The notes beneath the pieces are model-generated. The model worked only from the letters and a program-made list of their open reading frames with translations, did no database searches and had not been told where the DNA came from. Shown here piece after piece: positions 1 through 6,305 of a stretch of DNA of 8,923 nucleotides. Numbering within the stretch: position 1 is the first letter of the stretch; every line of letters begins with the position of its first letter. A program made the position numbers and the translations under genes. Origin of the DNA: Pseudomonadota bacterium (GTDB lineage: Bacteria; Pseudomonadota; Alphaproteobacteria; Rhizobiales; Methylopilaceae); the NCBI GenBank assembly GCA_023389135.1, contig JAEWEX010000303.1, positions 1 to 8,923 of the forward strand. The letters run 5' to 3'.

Positions 1-185
1 TGAGTATCGTGCCGGGGCGGCAGATCGTTGCCGATGATCCGGTAGTACGCGAATGTCTGTGAAAAGGCAGGCGTCAGCGAGCGGTCGAAGGGGGCCGCCG
101 TCGCGGGCGCTTGTTCGCGCGTCGGCCGCAATGGCGCGGCTGCCTCAATGCTTCTGGAAATGAGCTTGGACAGCCGCGTCAGCAC
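1..185 (-). CDS. Partial gene leaving the left edge; unidentified protein with YYRIIGNDLPPRH motif
   Basis: The first 61 codons are present, read from a GTG at 185-183; the frame stays open to the window edge. The GTG lies 1 bp after the trpA stop, so the gene is probably the last visible member of the trp transcript. No good Shine-Dalgarno sequence is visible, so it may depend on coupling to trpA; an in-frame TTG inside trpA at 224 is an alternative start. The first 40 residues are Ala/Pro/Arg-rich with no convincing signal peptide. They are followed by an ordered motif, FAYYRIIGNDLPPRHDT, at about residues 44-60. I have a weak recollection of I-x-GND-LPPRH near the N-terminus of uncharacterised proteins thought to act on surface polysaccharides, but I cannot name the family. 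In many alphaproteobacteria accD follows trpA; this is not accD, whose N-terminus carries zinc-binding cysteines. Confidence 0.6.
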   Translation of the reverse strand, partial: MLTRLSKLISRSIEAAAPLRPTREQAPATAAPFDRSLTPAFSQTFAYYRIIGNDLPPRHDT

Positions 186-186
186 G

Positions 187-1011
187 TCAGTCAGCCGACC
201 GCGCTGGCCTGAGCCGCCCCACAAGTCCAGCAACCGCCCCCACGGTCCCCTCCGTTGCCCGGCCTTCGGCGTCCAGGCTGTGCCGCACCGCCTCCACCAG
301 CGCCGAGCCGACCACCACGGCGTCGGCGCCGGCGGCCGCGATGGCGCGGACGTGTTCCGGTGACTTTACACCGAAGCCCACCGCGATGGGCAACCCGGTC
401 TGCCGCCTGATGCGCGCGACGGCCGTGCCGACCGAGCCGAAATCCGGCGTGGCGGCCCCGGTGATGCCGGCGATGGAGACGTAGTAGAGGAAGCCCGACG
501 TGTTGGTGAGGACCTTCGGCAGCCGCGCGTCGTCGGTGGTGGGCGTGGCGAGGCGGATGAAGTTCAGGCCTGCGGCCAGCGCCGGGAGGCACAACTCCTC
601 GTCCTCTTCGGGCGGCAGGTCCACCACGATGAGCCCGTCGACGCCCGCCGCCTTCGCATCGGCGAGGAAGCGCTCGACGCCGTATATGTAGATCGGGTTG
701 TAGTAGCCCATGAGCACGACCGGCGTGGCGTCGTCGCCGGCGCGAAAGTCGCGCACCAGCGCGATGGTCCGGGCCAGCGTCTCGCCGGCCTTCAGCGCCC
801 GCAGGCCCGCCGCCTGGATCGCGGGGCCGTCGGCCATGGGGTCGGTGAACGGCATGCCGATCTCGATCAGGTCGGCGCCCGCGGCCGGCAGCGCCTTGAC
901 GATCTCCAGCGAGGTCGCGTGGTCGGGGTCGCCCGCCATGACGAAGGTCACGAGCGCGGCGCGGCCCGCGGCGCGGGTCTCGGCGAAGCGGGCGTCGATG
1001 CGGGTGGTCAC
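187..1011 (-). CDS. trpA: Tryptophan synthase alpha subunit
   Basis: 274 residues, a normal family length. TrpA cleaves indole-3-glycerol phosphate to indole and glyceraldehyde 3-phosphate and passes indole to TrpB within the cytosolic alpha2beta2 complex. It has a full TIM barrel. The catalytic glutamate lies in LIEIG (Glu50, E. coli Glu49) and the catalytic aspartate in FTDPMADGP (Asp61, E. coli Asp60). The mobile loop 6 region is SIAGITG (179-185), and the phosphate-binding segments are VGFGVKSPE (211-219) and VVGSAL (233-238). The start is a GTG at 1011-1009 giving MTTRIDARF, with AGGAG 8 nt upstream; the longer open frame to 1185 only adds residues that shadow the neighbouring gene. The GTG overlaps the stop of the upstream membrane-protein gene (GTGA, 4 bp), implying coupled translation. 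No catalytic residue is missing. Confidence 0.97.
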   Translation of the reverse strand: MTTRIDARFAETRAAGRAALVTFVMAGDPDHATSLEIVKALPAAGADLIEIGMPFTDPMADGPAIQAAGLRALKAGETLARTIALVRDFRAGDDATPVVLMGYYNPIYIYGVERFLADAKAAGVDGLIVVDLPPEEDEELCLPALAAGLNFIRLATPTTDDARLPKVLTNTSGFLYYVSIAGITGAATPDFGSVGTAVARIRRQTGLPIAVGFGVKSPEHVRAIAAAGADAVVVGSALVEAVRHSLDAEGRATEGTVGAVAGLVGRLRPARSAD

Positions 1012-1526
1012 GGGGCAGGCTCCTGGACTTCGGCGGCGCGGGGCGACGCCGTCATGCGGACATGGAGATGAAACAGGCCGAGCAGCATCGGCGGCACGAA
1101 GATCGCGGCCATGATCGCATACAACGACACATCGCGCGGGATGTTGATCCGGTCCCGCTCGGCGACCACGAACACCAGCGCGCACACGAAGGACACGAGC
1201 AGGGCCGCCCCCGCCCAGCCGAGCAGCAGGCCCGAAGCCCGTTCCGGCGCGGCCCCGGCCCGCGCGAGCGAGGCGACCCCGATCCGGCGCCTGACCGCCA
1301 GGACCAGCGCCGCGATGCCCCCGGCCGCGGCCACCGCGCAGCCGGTGTTGAAGGCGACCGCCTGCCAGAAGCGGGCGATCCGTCGCATCTCCTCCTGGAA
1401 GATCAGGAACGCGAAGGCGCCACGCGGCGCCAGCAGGTAGATCGCCAGGAAACCGGCGATGAAGCCGAGGGTGAGCCCGAACACGATGAGATGCAGCGCG
1501 GCGAGAAGGGTCGCCAGCCGCGTCAC
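1008..1526 (-). CDS. Unrecognised four-helix membrane protein between trpB and trpA
   Basis: 172 residues, not recognised as a named family. Four hydrophobic segments are visible: about 8-33 ([21 protein letters not shown]), 54-78, 98-122 and 133-156. They are joined by short basic loops (RR at 49-51 and 79-81) and end in a short hydrophilic tail. There is no cysteine pair, nucleotide-binding motif or other enzymatic signature. It starts with a GTG at 1526-1524 that overlaps the trpB stop (GTGA, 4 bp), and its own stop overlaps the trpA GTG by 4 bp. It is therefore translated in the same chain as both tryptophan synthase subunits. Codon composition matches its neighbours, and the reading frame is intact across the full distance, which argues for a real gene. 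A role in tryptophan or indole transport or in membrane tethering is speculation; it could equally be an unrelated passenger. Confidence 0.85.
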   Translation of the reverse strand: MTRLATLLAALHLIVFGLTLGFIAGFLAIYLLAPRGAFAFLIFQEEMRRIARFWQAVAFNTGCAVAAAGGIAALVLAVRRRIGVASLARAGAAPERASGLLLGWAGAALLVSFVCALVFVVAERDRINIPRDVSLYAIMAAIFVPPMLLGLFHLHVRMTASPRAAEVQEPAP

Positions 1527-2743
1527 ATGCCGCCCCCGAGCGCCTCTGCGACCGTGAAGATGTCCTTGTCGCCGCGGCCGCACATGTTCATCACCAGCAG
1601 GTGGTCCTTCGGCAGCGTCGGCGCGAGTTCGATCACCTTGGCCAGCGCATGGGAGGGCTCCAGCGCGGGGATGATGCCCTCCAGCCGCGAACAGAGCTGG
1701 AAAGCGGCCAACGCCTCGCGGTCGGTGGCGGACAGGTAGGTGACGCGGCCGGTGTCCTTGAGCCAGGAGTGCTCGGGCCCGATGCCGGGATAGTCGAGAC
1801 CGGCGGAGATGGAGTGCGCCTCCTCGATCTGGCCGTCCTCGTCCATCAAAAGATAGGTGCGGTTGCCATGCAGCACTCCGGGCCGTCCCTTGGTGAGCGA
1901 CGCGGCGTGCTCGTGGGTGTCGAGCCCCTTGCCGGAGGCCTCCACGCCGTAGATCGCCACGCCGTCGTCGTCCAGGAAGGGATGGAACAGGCCGATGGCG
2001 TTGGAGCCGCCGCCGATGCAGGCGACCAGGCTGTCGGGCAGGCGGCCCTCGGCCGCCATCATCTGCTCGCGGGTCTCGGTGCCGATGATGGACTGAAAGT
2101 CGCGCACCATCGCCGGATAGGGGTGCGGTCCCGCGGCCGTGCCGATGCAGTAGAAGGTGTCGTGGACGTTGGTGACCCAGTCGCGCAGCGCCTCGTTCAT
2201 GGCGTCCTTGAGCGTCTTCGAGCCCGACACCACCGGGACCACCTCCGCGCCCAGCATGTTCATGCGGAACACGTTGGGCTTCTGCCGCTCGACGTCGACC
2301 GCGCCCATGTAGACGATGCATTTCAGGCCGAAGCGGGCGCAGGCGGTGGCGGTGGCAACGCCGTGCTGGCCGGCGCCGGTCTCCGCGATGATGCGGGTCT
2401 TGCCCATGCGCAGCGCCAGCAGGATCTGGCCCAGCACGTTGTTGATCTTGTGCGCGCCGGTGTGGTTCAGCTCGTCGCGCTTGAAATAGATCTTGGCGCC
2501 GCCGAGATGGGCCGTCATGCGCTCGGCGAAGTACAACGGGCTCGGCCGCCCGACATAGTGCGTCAGGTAGCCGTCCATCTCCGTCTTGAAGGCGGGATCG
2601 ACCCGCGCGGCCTCATAGGCCTTCTCCAGATCCAGGATCAGAGGCATCAGCGTCTCTGCGACGAAGCGGCCGCCATAGATGCCGAACAGGCCCTTGTCGT
2701 CGGGGCCGGTGCGGTAGGAGTTGGGCTTGGCGTGGGCGGTCAT
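1523..2743 (-). CDS. trpB: Tryptophan synthase beta subunit
   Basis: 406 residues, full length. This PLP enzyme condenses indole, channelled from TrpA, with L-serine to give L-tryptophan. The PLP Schiff-base lysine is Lys99 in HTGAHKINN (E. coli Lys87). The catalytic glutamate is Glu121 in AETGAGQHG (E. coli Glu109), and the phosphate-binding loop is GGGSNAIG (244-251). The C-terminal GRGDKD motif is at 389-394; the residue before it is Cys388, where E. coli has Ser377, which contacts the PLP ring nitrogen. The N-terminus ([19 protein letters not shown]) is typical of proteobacterial TrpB1. The ATG at 2743 has AGAGAGA upstream and overlaps the trpF stop by 4 bp (ATGA). The stop overlaps the GTG of the membrane-protein gene, which separates it from trpA. 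Confidence 0.98.
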   Translation of the reverse strand: MTAHAKPNSYRTGPDDKGLFGIYGGRFVAETLMPLILDLEKAYEAARVDPAFKTEMDGYLTHYVGRPSPLYFAERMTAHLGGAKIYFKRDELNHTGAHKINNVLGQILLALRMGKTRIIAETGAGQHGVATATACARFGLKCIVYMGAVDVERQKPNVFRMNMLGAEVVPVVSGSKTLKDAMNEALRDWVTNVHDTFYCIGTAAGPHPYPAMVRDFQSIIGTETREQMMAAEGRLPDSLVACIGGGSNAIGLFHPFLDDDGVAIYGVEASGKGLDTHEHAASLTKGRPGVLHGNRTYLLMDEDGQIEEAHSISAGLDYPGIGPEHSWLKDTGRVTYLSATDREALAAFQLCSRLEGIIPALEPSHALAKVIELAPTLPKDHLLVMNMCGRGDKDIFTVAEALGGGM

Positions 2744-3408
2744 GCGGCGGTCTCTCTGTGGTCGCCCGCCGCGGTGCGCACCGCGCGCAGGAACTCGCGG
2801 ATATTGTCGGGATCCTTGTCGCCCGGCGCCCGCTCCACGCCCGACGACACGTCGACGGCCGGTGCGCCGGTGACGCGCAGGGCCTGCGCGACGTTGCCCG
2901 CATCGAGGCCACCGGAAAGCACGAAGGGCTTCGCGAGGTCAAGGCCGGCCAGCAACGTCCAGTCGAACGCACGGGCATTGCCGCCCGGCCGGGTCGCATC
3001 CTTCGGCGGTTTGGCGTCGAACAGGATGCGGTCCGCCGCGCCGAGATAGGGGGAAGCGGCGGCAAGGTCGGCCGCGGTCCCTACCCCTATGGCTTTCCAG
3101 ACCTCCACATCGTGGCGGGCGGCGAGGTCGGCCGCGCGGGCGGGCGTCTCTCGGCCGTGGAGCTGAAGCACGTCCGGGCGGATCGCCGCGACGATCTCGG
3201 CCAGGAGCGCATCGTCGGCATCCACCGTCAGCGCCACGATGCCGGCACGGCCTCGGGCGCGCGCGGCGAGCGCGGCGGCATCCGCCGGCGCGACGTGACG
3301 GGGGCTCGGCGGGAAAAACACCAGCCCGACAAAGTCCGCGCCCGCATCCAGCGCGGCGTCCAGCGTCGGCGCGGTGCTAAGCCCGCAGATCTTCACCTCG
3401 GTGGCCAT
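2740..3408 (-). CDS. trpF: Phosphoribosylanthranilate isomerase
   Basis: 222 residues, a stand-alone TrpF rather than a TrpC-TrpF fusion. It catalyses the Amadori rearrangement of N-(5-phosphoribosyl)anthranilate to CdRP in tryptophan synthesis. The catalytic cysteine is Cys8 in VKICGL and the catalytic aspartate is Asp131 in RILFDAKPP. Phosphate-binding parts of the barrel are [15 protein letters not shown] (23-37), [10 protein letters not shown] (164-173) and VDVSSGVE (185-192). The ATG at 3408 has AAGGAA ending 5 nt upstream, a strong ribosome site and the best in the minus-strand cluster. This fits it being the first gene of the trp unit. Upstream is only a 56-bp GC-rich gap to cobU, with no clear promoter, leader peptide or terminator. 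Confidence 0.96.
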   Translation of the reverse strand: MATEVKICGLSTAPTLDAALDAGADFVGLVFFPPSPRHVAPADAAALAARARGRAGIVALTVDADDALLAEIVAAIRPDVLQLHGRETPARAADLAARHDVEVWKAIGVGTAADLAAASPYLGAADRILFDAKPPKDATRPGGNARAFDWTLLAGLDLAKPFVLSGGLDAGNVAQALRVTGAPAVDVSSGVERAPGDKDPDNIREFLRAVRTAAGDHRETAA

Positions 3409-3464
3409 GGCCGTTCCTTAGCGCAGGCGGCGCGCGCGGGCCAGCGGGCCGAGGTCTCGCTATT

Positions 3465-3995
3465 CTAGCCCTTCACCGCGACCGGCAGCCCGGCCACGAC
3501 CAGCACCACCCGGTCGGCGCGGGCGGCCAGGCGCTGGTTCAGCCGGCCGGCGGCATCGCGGAAGCGGCGGGCGAGGGCGTTGTCGGGCACGATGCCGAGG
3601 CCAACCTCGCTCGCGACCAGAACGGTGGCGGCGCCACGGCGGGCTAGCGCCGCTTCCAGCACCTGCGCGTCGGAGTCCAGGTCGGCGTCCGCCAGCAGGC
3701 GGTTGGTGAGCCACAGCGTCAGGCAGTCGACCAGCACGGGCGCTGCGCCGGCGCGGTCGAGCGTGGCGGCAAGCTCGTGGGGCGCCTCCACCGTGCGCCA
3801 GCCGTCGCCGCGCCGGGCGCGATGGGCGACGATGCGTTCATGCATCTCGCCGTCGCGGGCCTCGGCGGTGGCTACATAGGTCCACGGCGGCGGCAGAGCT
3901 TCGACCAGCCCTTCCGCATACCGACTCTTGCCGGAGCGGGCGCCGCCGAGGACGAGCGTGAGGCCCGGCCCGGCGGCGGCCGCGTGGTCAGCCAA
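3465..3995 (-). CDS. cobU: Bifunctional adenosylcobinamide kinase / adenosylcobinamide-phosphate guanylyltransferase
   Basis: 176 residues, normal length for CobU (called CobP in alphaproteobacterial nomenclature). It phosphorylates adenosylcobinamide and then transfers GMP to give AdoCbi-GDP, in nucleotide-loop assembly of vitamin B12. The P-loop is GGARSGKS (17-24). A region EMHERIVAHRARR (50-62) carries His58, at the position of the guanylylated histidine of Salmonella CobU by my alignment from memory. DCLTLWLTN (89-97) and ASEVGLGIVPDN (127-138), followed by RFRDAAGRLNQRLA, are hallmark stretches of the family. The only plausible start is a TTG at 3995-3993, 8 bp inside the end of hupE, with GGGAA about 7 nt upstream; no ATG or GTG lies between it and the P-loop. 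Overlap with hupE places it under the same B12 riboswitch. Confidence 0.93.
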   Translation of the reverse strand: MADHAAAAGPGLTLVLGGARSGKSRYAEGLVEALPPPWTYVATAEARDGEMHERIVAHRARRGDGWRTVEAPHELAATLDRAGAAPVLVDCLTLWLTNRLLADADLDSDAQVLEAALARRGAATVLVASEVGLGIVPDNALARRFRDAAGRLNQRLAARADRVVLVVAGLPVAVKG

Positions 3996-4602
3996 AGATG
4001 TTCCCGGCGAGCGCGGACAGGCCCACGCCGACCGCGAAGGCGCCTGCGAGCCGGGGCTCGACGGCGGAGGCCACGGCCGCGCGATGCCGCAGCAGCAGCA
4101 TCACGCCGATCGCGATGGCGGACTGCACCAGGGCGAGGCCGAGCAGGTAGGCGACCACCGGCATGGCGCCCGCCCCGTAGACCGCCTCGCCATAGGCATG
4201 GCCGTGGAACAGGCCGGCCAGGGCGAACAGGCCGGCCCATCCGCCGACCGCGACCTCCCGGCCGCTGGCCAGCAGCGCACCCGCGGCCAGCACGCTCAGC
4301 GCGATCACGATCTCGACCACCGGCAGGTCGACGGCCTGCACATGGATCAGCACGCCGATCATGGAGGCCGCCACGAACACCAGCGGCAGCCAGAGCTTCT
4401 GGCCCGCGAGGGCGGCCACAGCGCCGGCCGCGACCACGAACGCCAAATGATCGATGCCGATCACAGGATGTCCGATGCCCGAGAGGAAGCCGTTGACGAA
4501 GGTGGCCGGCGTCTCGCCCCCCGTGGGGTGATGGGCCAGCGCCGCTACGGGCGCGAGCGTTGCCGTGGCGACGGCGGCGAGGCGGGTCAGGCGAGAAATC
4601 AT
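3988..4602 (-). CDS. hupE: HupE/UreJ-family cobalt (or nickel) transporter, B12-regulated
   Basis: 204 residues from the preferred ATG at 4602; a second ATG at 4608 would add two residues. A signal peptide (MISRLTRLAAVATATLAPVAALA) is predicted to be cut before His24-His25, which would leave histidines at the mature N-terminus. About six hydrophobic segments follow. Family motifs with likely metal-binding residues are GHPVIGIDHLAF (44-55; His45, Asp51, His52) and FHGHAYGE (132-139; His133, His135, Glu139). HupE/UreJ proteins move nickel or cobalt. The upstream B12 riboswitch and the overlapping cobU argue for cobalt supply to cobalamin synthesis rather than for hydrogenase or urease nickel, and no hydrogenase or urease gene is nearby. 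Expression should fall when adenosylcobalamin is plentiful. Confidence 0.92.
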   Translation of the reverse strand: MISRLTRLAAVATATLAPVAALAHHPTGGETPATFVNGFLSGIGHPVIGIDHLAFVVAAGAVAALAGQKLWLPLVFVAASMIGVLIHVQAVDLPVVEIVIALSVLAAGALLASGREVAVGGWAGLFALAGLFHGHAYGEAVYGAGAMPVVAYLLGLALVQSAIAIGVMLLLRHRAAVASAVEPRLAGAFAVGVGLSALAGNIFG

Positions 4603-4608
4603 GGTCAT

Positions 4609-4614
4609 CCCCTT
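4609..4614 (-). promoter_or_regulatory. Shine-Dalgarno sequence that decides the hupE start
   Basis: AAGGGG on the minus strand directly touches the ATG at 4608 (spacing 0) but lies 6 nt before the in-frame ATG at 4602. The spacing favours 4602 as the working start. The site sits immediately after the hairpin at 4615-4633, so its accessibility is probably the regulated step. Confidence 0.65.
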
Positions 4615-4633
4615 GGCCCTCCACCCGAGGGCC
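4615..4633 (-). promoter_or_regulatory. Expression-platform hairpin of the B12 riboswitch
   Basis: On the minus strand a perfect 7-bp stem (GGCCCTC / GAGGGCC) with a 5-nt loop (GGGTG) ends directly against the AAGGGG ribosome site of hupE. No U-run follows, so it does not look like an intrinsic terminator; control of translation initiation is more likely. The 5' arm overlaps CCGGCC (4635-4630), which can instead pair with GGCCGG (4656-4651), part of the B12 box and P1 3' strand. This gives a mutually exclusive pairing: ligand-formed P1 frees CCGGCC and lets this hairpin form. Confidence 0.6.
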
Positions 4634-4646
4634 GGTTCACGGTGCC

Positions 4647-4832
4647 GTCGCCGGCCGGTCTCCTGGCTCGCGGGTCAGGGCGGTCCCCCGGCCTTCCCGG
4701 AGGCGGCGGCCTCCAGTGGCGGATGGTGGGGGAGCCGCTCGCCGCTCACAGTTGCGGGGGCAGCCGCGGCATTGGACGGACCCGTCCGCACCGCGTTCCC
4801 GTCTTGCGTCCCGCGGCGCGGGAACCGACGAC
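4647..4832 (-). ncRNA. Cobalamin (B12) riboswitch aptamer
   Basis: All main landmarks of the class are readable on the minus strand. P1 closes through 8 bp between GTCGTCGG (4832-4825) and CCGGCGAC (4654-4647), including one G-U pair. GGGAACGCGGTG (4800-4789) is the conserved GGGAA..GGTG block. GCCCCCGCAACTGTG (4761-4747) and GCCACTGG (4720-4713) follow. The B12 box AGCCAGGAGACCGGCC (4668-4653) matches the consensus. The element binds adenosylcobalamin or a related corrinoid and lowers expression of the downstream genes, here hupE and cobU. The length of about 186 nt is normal. It begins about 3 nt after the start site predicted from the promoter at 4842-4869. Confidence 0.96.
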
Positions 4833-4841
4833 ATCACCGCG

Positions 4842-4869
4842 ACTATACGGAGCGGGGGAGGACCGGCAA
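4842..4869 (-). promoter_or_regulatory. Probable sigma-70 promoter of the riboswitch-hupE-cobU unit
   Basis: On the minus strand: -35 TTGCCG (4869-4864), a 16-bp spacer and -10 TATAGT (4847-4842). This is 4/6 and 5/6 to the usual consensus. A start about 7 nt past the -10 falls near 4835, just before the P1 strand of the aptamer, which supports the call. The AT-rich hexamer stands out in a very GC-rich surrounding. Confidence 0.6.
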
Positions 4870-4972
4870 GGGCCTTTTGGCAGGGGCGGCGCGGGAAATC
4901 GTCCCCAGCGGGCATCGAGACCGGGCGACTTGCGTCTTGGCCGGGCCGCCGCGTGCGGGATAGGGTCCGGCC

Positions 4973-5926
4973 ATGCGCACCATCGGCCTGCTTTCCGTCC
5001 TCGCCCTCCTCATGCTCGCCGCCGCGGCGCCGGCCCGGGCCGCGCCGGCCATCGCCTTCGACGTGGAGACCGGCGCGGTGGTCCATGCCCACGAGGCGTT
5101 CCGGCCCTGGTATCCGGCATCGCTGACAAAACTGATGACGGTCTATCTGGTGTTCCGGGCCACCGCGGAGGGGCGCATCTCCGCGGACGCGCCGGTGACG
5201 ATGACGCCGCAATCGGCAGCCCTCACCGCCAATGTCACCGGCTGGAAGGCCGGCGAGGAGGTGGCGCTCGCCGATGCGGTCCGGGTGCTGATGGTGAAGT
5301 CGGCCAATGACATGGGCGTCGCCGTGGCGCAGCACGTCTCGGGCACCGTGGAGGCCTTTGTCGCCGAGATGAACGCCACCGCCGCGCGGCTCGGCATGAC
5401 CGGCACGAACTTCGTCAATCCGCACGGCCTGCACGATCCGGCCCATGTCTCGACGGCGCGCGACATGGGGCTGCTGGCGCAGGCGATCTGGCGGGAGTTT
5501 CCCGAGCAGGCCGGGTTCTTCGACCTGGCCGGCGCCACCGTGCGCGGGCAGGCCATGACCAATTTCAACCGATTGCTCGGGAAATATCCGGGCGCCGACG
5601 GCATGAAGACCGGCTTCGTGTGCGCCGCCGGCTACAACCAGGTCGCCAGCGCGGCGCGGAACGGGCGCCGCGTCGTGGCGGTGGTGCTGGGCGCGCTGTC
5701 GGAAGACCGGCGCGAGCAGGTGGCCGCAGCGCTTCTGGACGTCGCCTTCGCCGGCGCCGGGGGAACGCCGATCCAGGCGCTCGCCCCGCAGAGCGAGCCC
5801 GACGGCCCGGTGGACATGCGCCCACATACCTGCGGCAAGCAGCGGCCGCCGGCCGCGCTCGTCTCCTACGGCCTGGCGGAGCCCGCCCCGCGGGTGCCGC
5901 TGCCGGTGTCGCGGCCCGCGCGCTGA
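4973..5926 (+). CDS. D-alanyl-D-alanine carboxypeptidase (serine peptidase family S11)
   Basis: 317 residues. This type of penicillin-binding protein removes the terminal D-Ala from peptidoglycan pentapeptides in the periplasm. A signal peptide covers about residues 1-23 (cleavage after ARA). The three active-site motifs are all present: SLTK (Ser50, Lys53), SAN (110-112) and KTG (212-214). The catalytic domain ends near residue 255, followed by a Pro-rich tail with one cysteine (MRPHTCGKQRP, about 282-292). There is no obvious C-terminal amphipathic anchor helix or SPOR domain, so it may be soluble or loosely attached. The ATG at 4973 has AGGG 7 nt upstream. It is divergent from the riboswitch unit, and a small unknown gene follows 23 bp after its stop. 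Confidence 0.94.
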   Translation: MRTIGLLSVLALLMLAAAAPARAAPAIAFDVETGAVVHAHEAFRPWYPASLTKLMTVYLVFRATAEGRISADAPVTMTPQSAALTANVTGWKAGEEVALADAVRVLMVKSANDMGVAVAQHVSGTVEAFVAEMNATAARLGMTGTNFVNPHGLHDPAHVSTARDMGLLAQAIWREFPEQAGFFDLAGATVRGQAMTNFNRLLGKYPGADGMKTGFVCAAGYNQVASAARNGRRVVAVVLGALSEDRREQVAAALLDVAFAGAGGTPIQALAPQSEPDGPVDMRPHTCGKQRPPAALVSYGLAEPAPRVPLPVSRPAR

Positions 5927-5949
5927 CGGCCGTGGCGTCGCTGGGCTTC

Positions 5950-6303
5950 ATGGGGCTGTTCGGCCGCTCGCGCGACCTGCGCGAGCTGGACGCTGCGTTC
6001 CGCGCGGTGGACCTCCACCGCCAGCTGGTGCCGGAGGCGGTCAAGCTCGCCATGCTGAAGCTGATGAAGGGCCGGGCCGACGCCGATCCCGGCCGCGCCG
6101 CGGCACTGATCGCCTACTGCATGGTCGGCGCGGAGCCGTTCGCCGCCGCCAACGGCGCGGGCTACGCCGCGGAGATCGAGCGCCGCATCGAGGCGGCGGC
6201 CGCCGCCGGCGACAGCCTCGATGCCGAGCTCGTGCTGCTGGCGATCTATGCCAAGGTGATCCAGCCGACCATCGTCGCCCGGTTCGGGCTCGAGGCGGGC
6301 TGA
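5950..6303 (+). CDS. Small conserved-looking hypothetical protein
   Basis: 117 residues from the ATG at 5950; an in-frame GTG at 5932 would add six. I do not recognise a named family. The sequence opens MGLFGRSRDLRELDAAF and is mostly helical in appearance, with regular heptad-like Leu/Ala/Val spacing. It has a hydrophobic core stretch AALIAYCMVGAEPFAAANG (about 54-72) and a C-terminal LDAELVLLAIYAKVIQPTIVARFGL. It has no signal peptide and no clear transmembrane helix, so it is probably cytosolic. Starting 23 bp after the carboxypeptidase stop, it is likely cotranscribed with it. Against it, no good ribosome site is visible. For it, the long intact frame lies outside any other gene and the protein reads as globular rather than as random GC-rich translation. 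Confidence 0.75.
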   Translation: MGLFGRSRDLRELDAAFRAVDLHRQLVPEAVKLAMLKLMKGRADADPGRAAALIAYCMVGAEPFAAANGAGYAAEIERRIEAAAAAGDSLDAELVLLAIYAKVIQPTIVARFGLEAG

Positions 6304-6305
6304 AC

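Noticed and set aside
1012..1185. N-terminal extension of trpA upstream of the GTG at 1011
   Set aside because: The added 58 residues do not match any TrpA N-terminus and overlap the membrane-protein gene; the GTG has a proper ribosome site.
1601..3049. Plus-strand open frame of 482 codons
   Set aside because: It is antisense to trpB and part of trpF, both certain genes; its composition (Val/Ala/His/Gly-rich) is what antisense of GC-rich coding DNA gives.
3409..3464. Trp attenuator or leader peptide before trpF
   Set aside because: No short open frame with tandem Trp codons and no terminator-like hairpin with U-run in the gap.
4615..4633. Intrinsic terminator after the riboswitch
   Set aside because: The stem is perfect but is followed by AAGGGGATG, not a U-run; treated as a translational control hairpin.
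4938..4965. Promoter for the carboxypeptidase gene (TTGGCC, 16 bp, GATAGG)
   Set aside because: The -10 match is poor (GATAGG) and overlaps the probable ribosome site; not strong enough to list.
3928..5310. Plus-strand open frame of 460 codons spanning hupE, the riboswitch and part of the carboxypeptidase
   Set aside because: It crosses two genes and a structured RNA in the wrong frame or strand and shows no domain.
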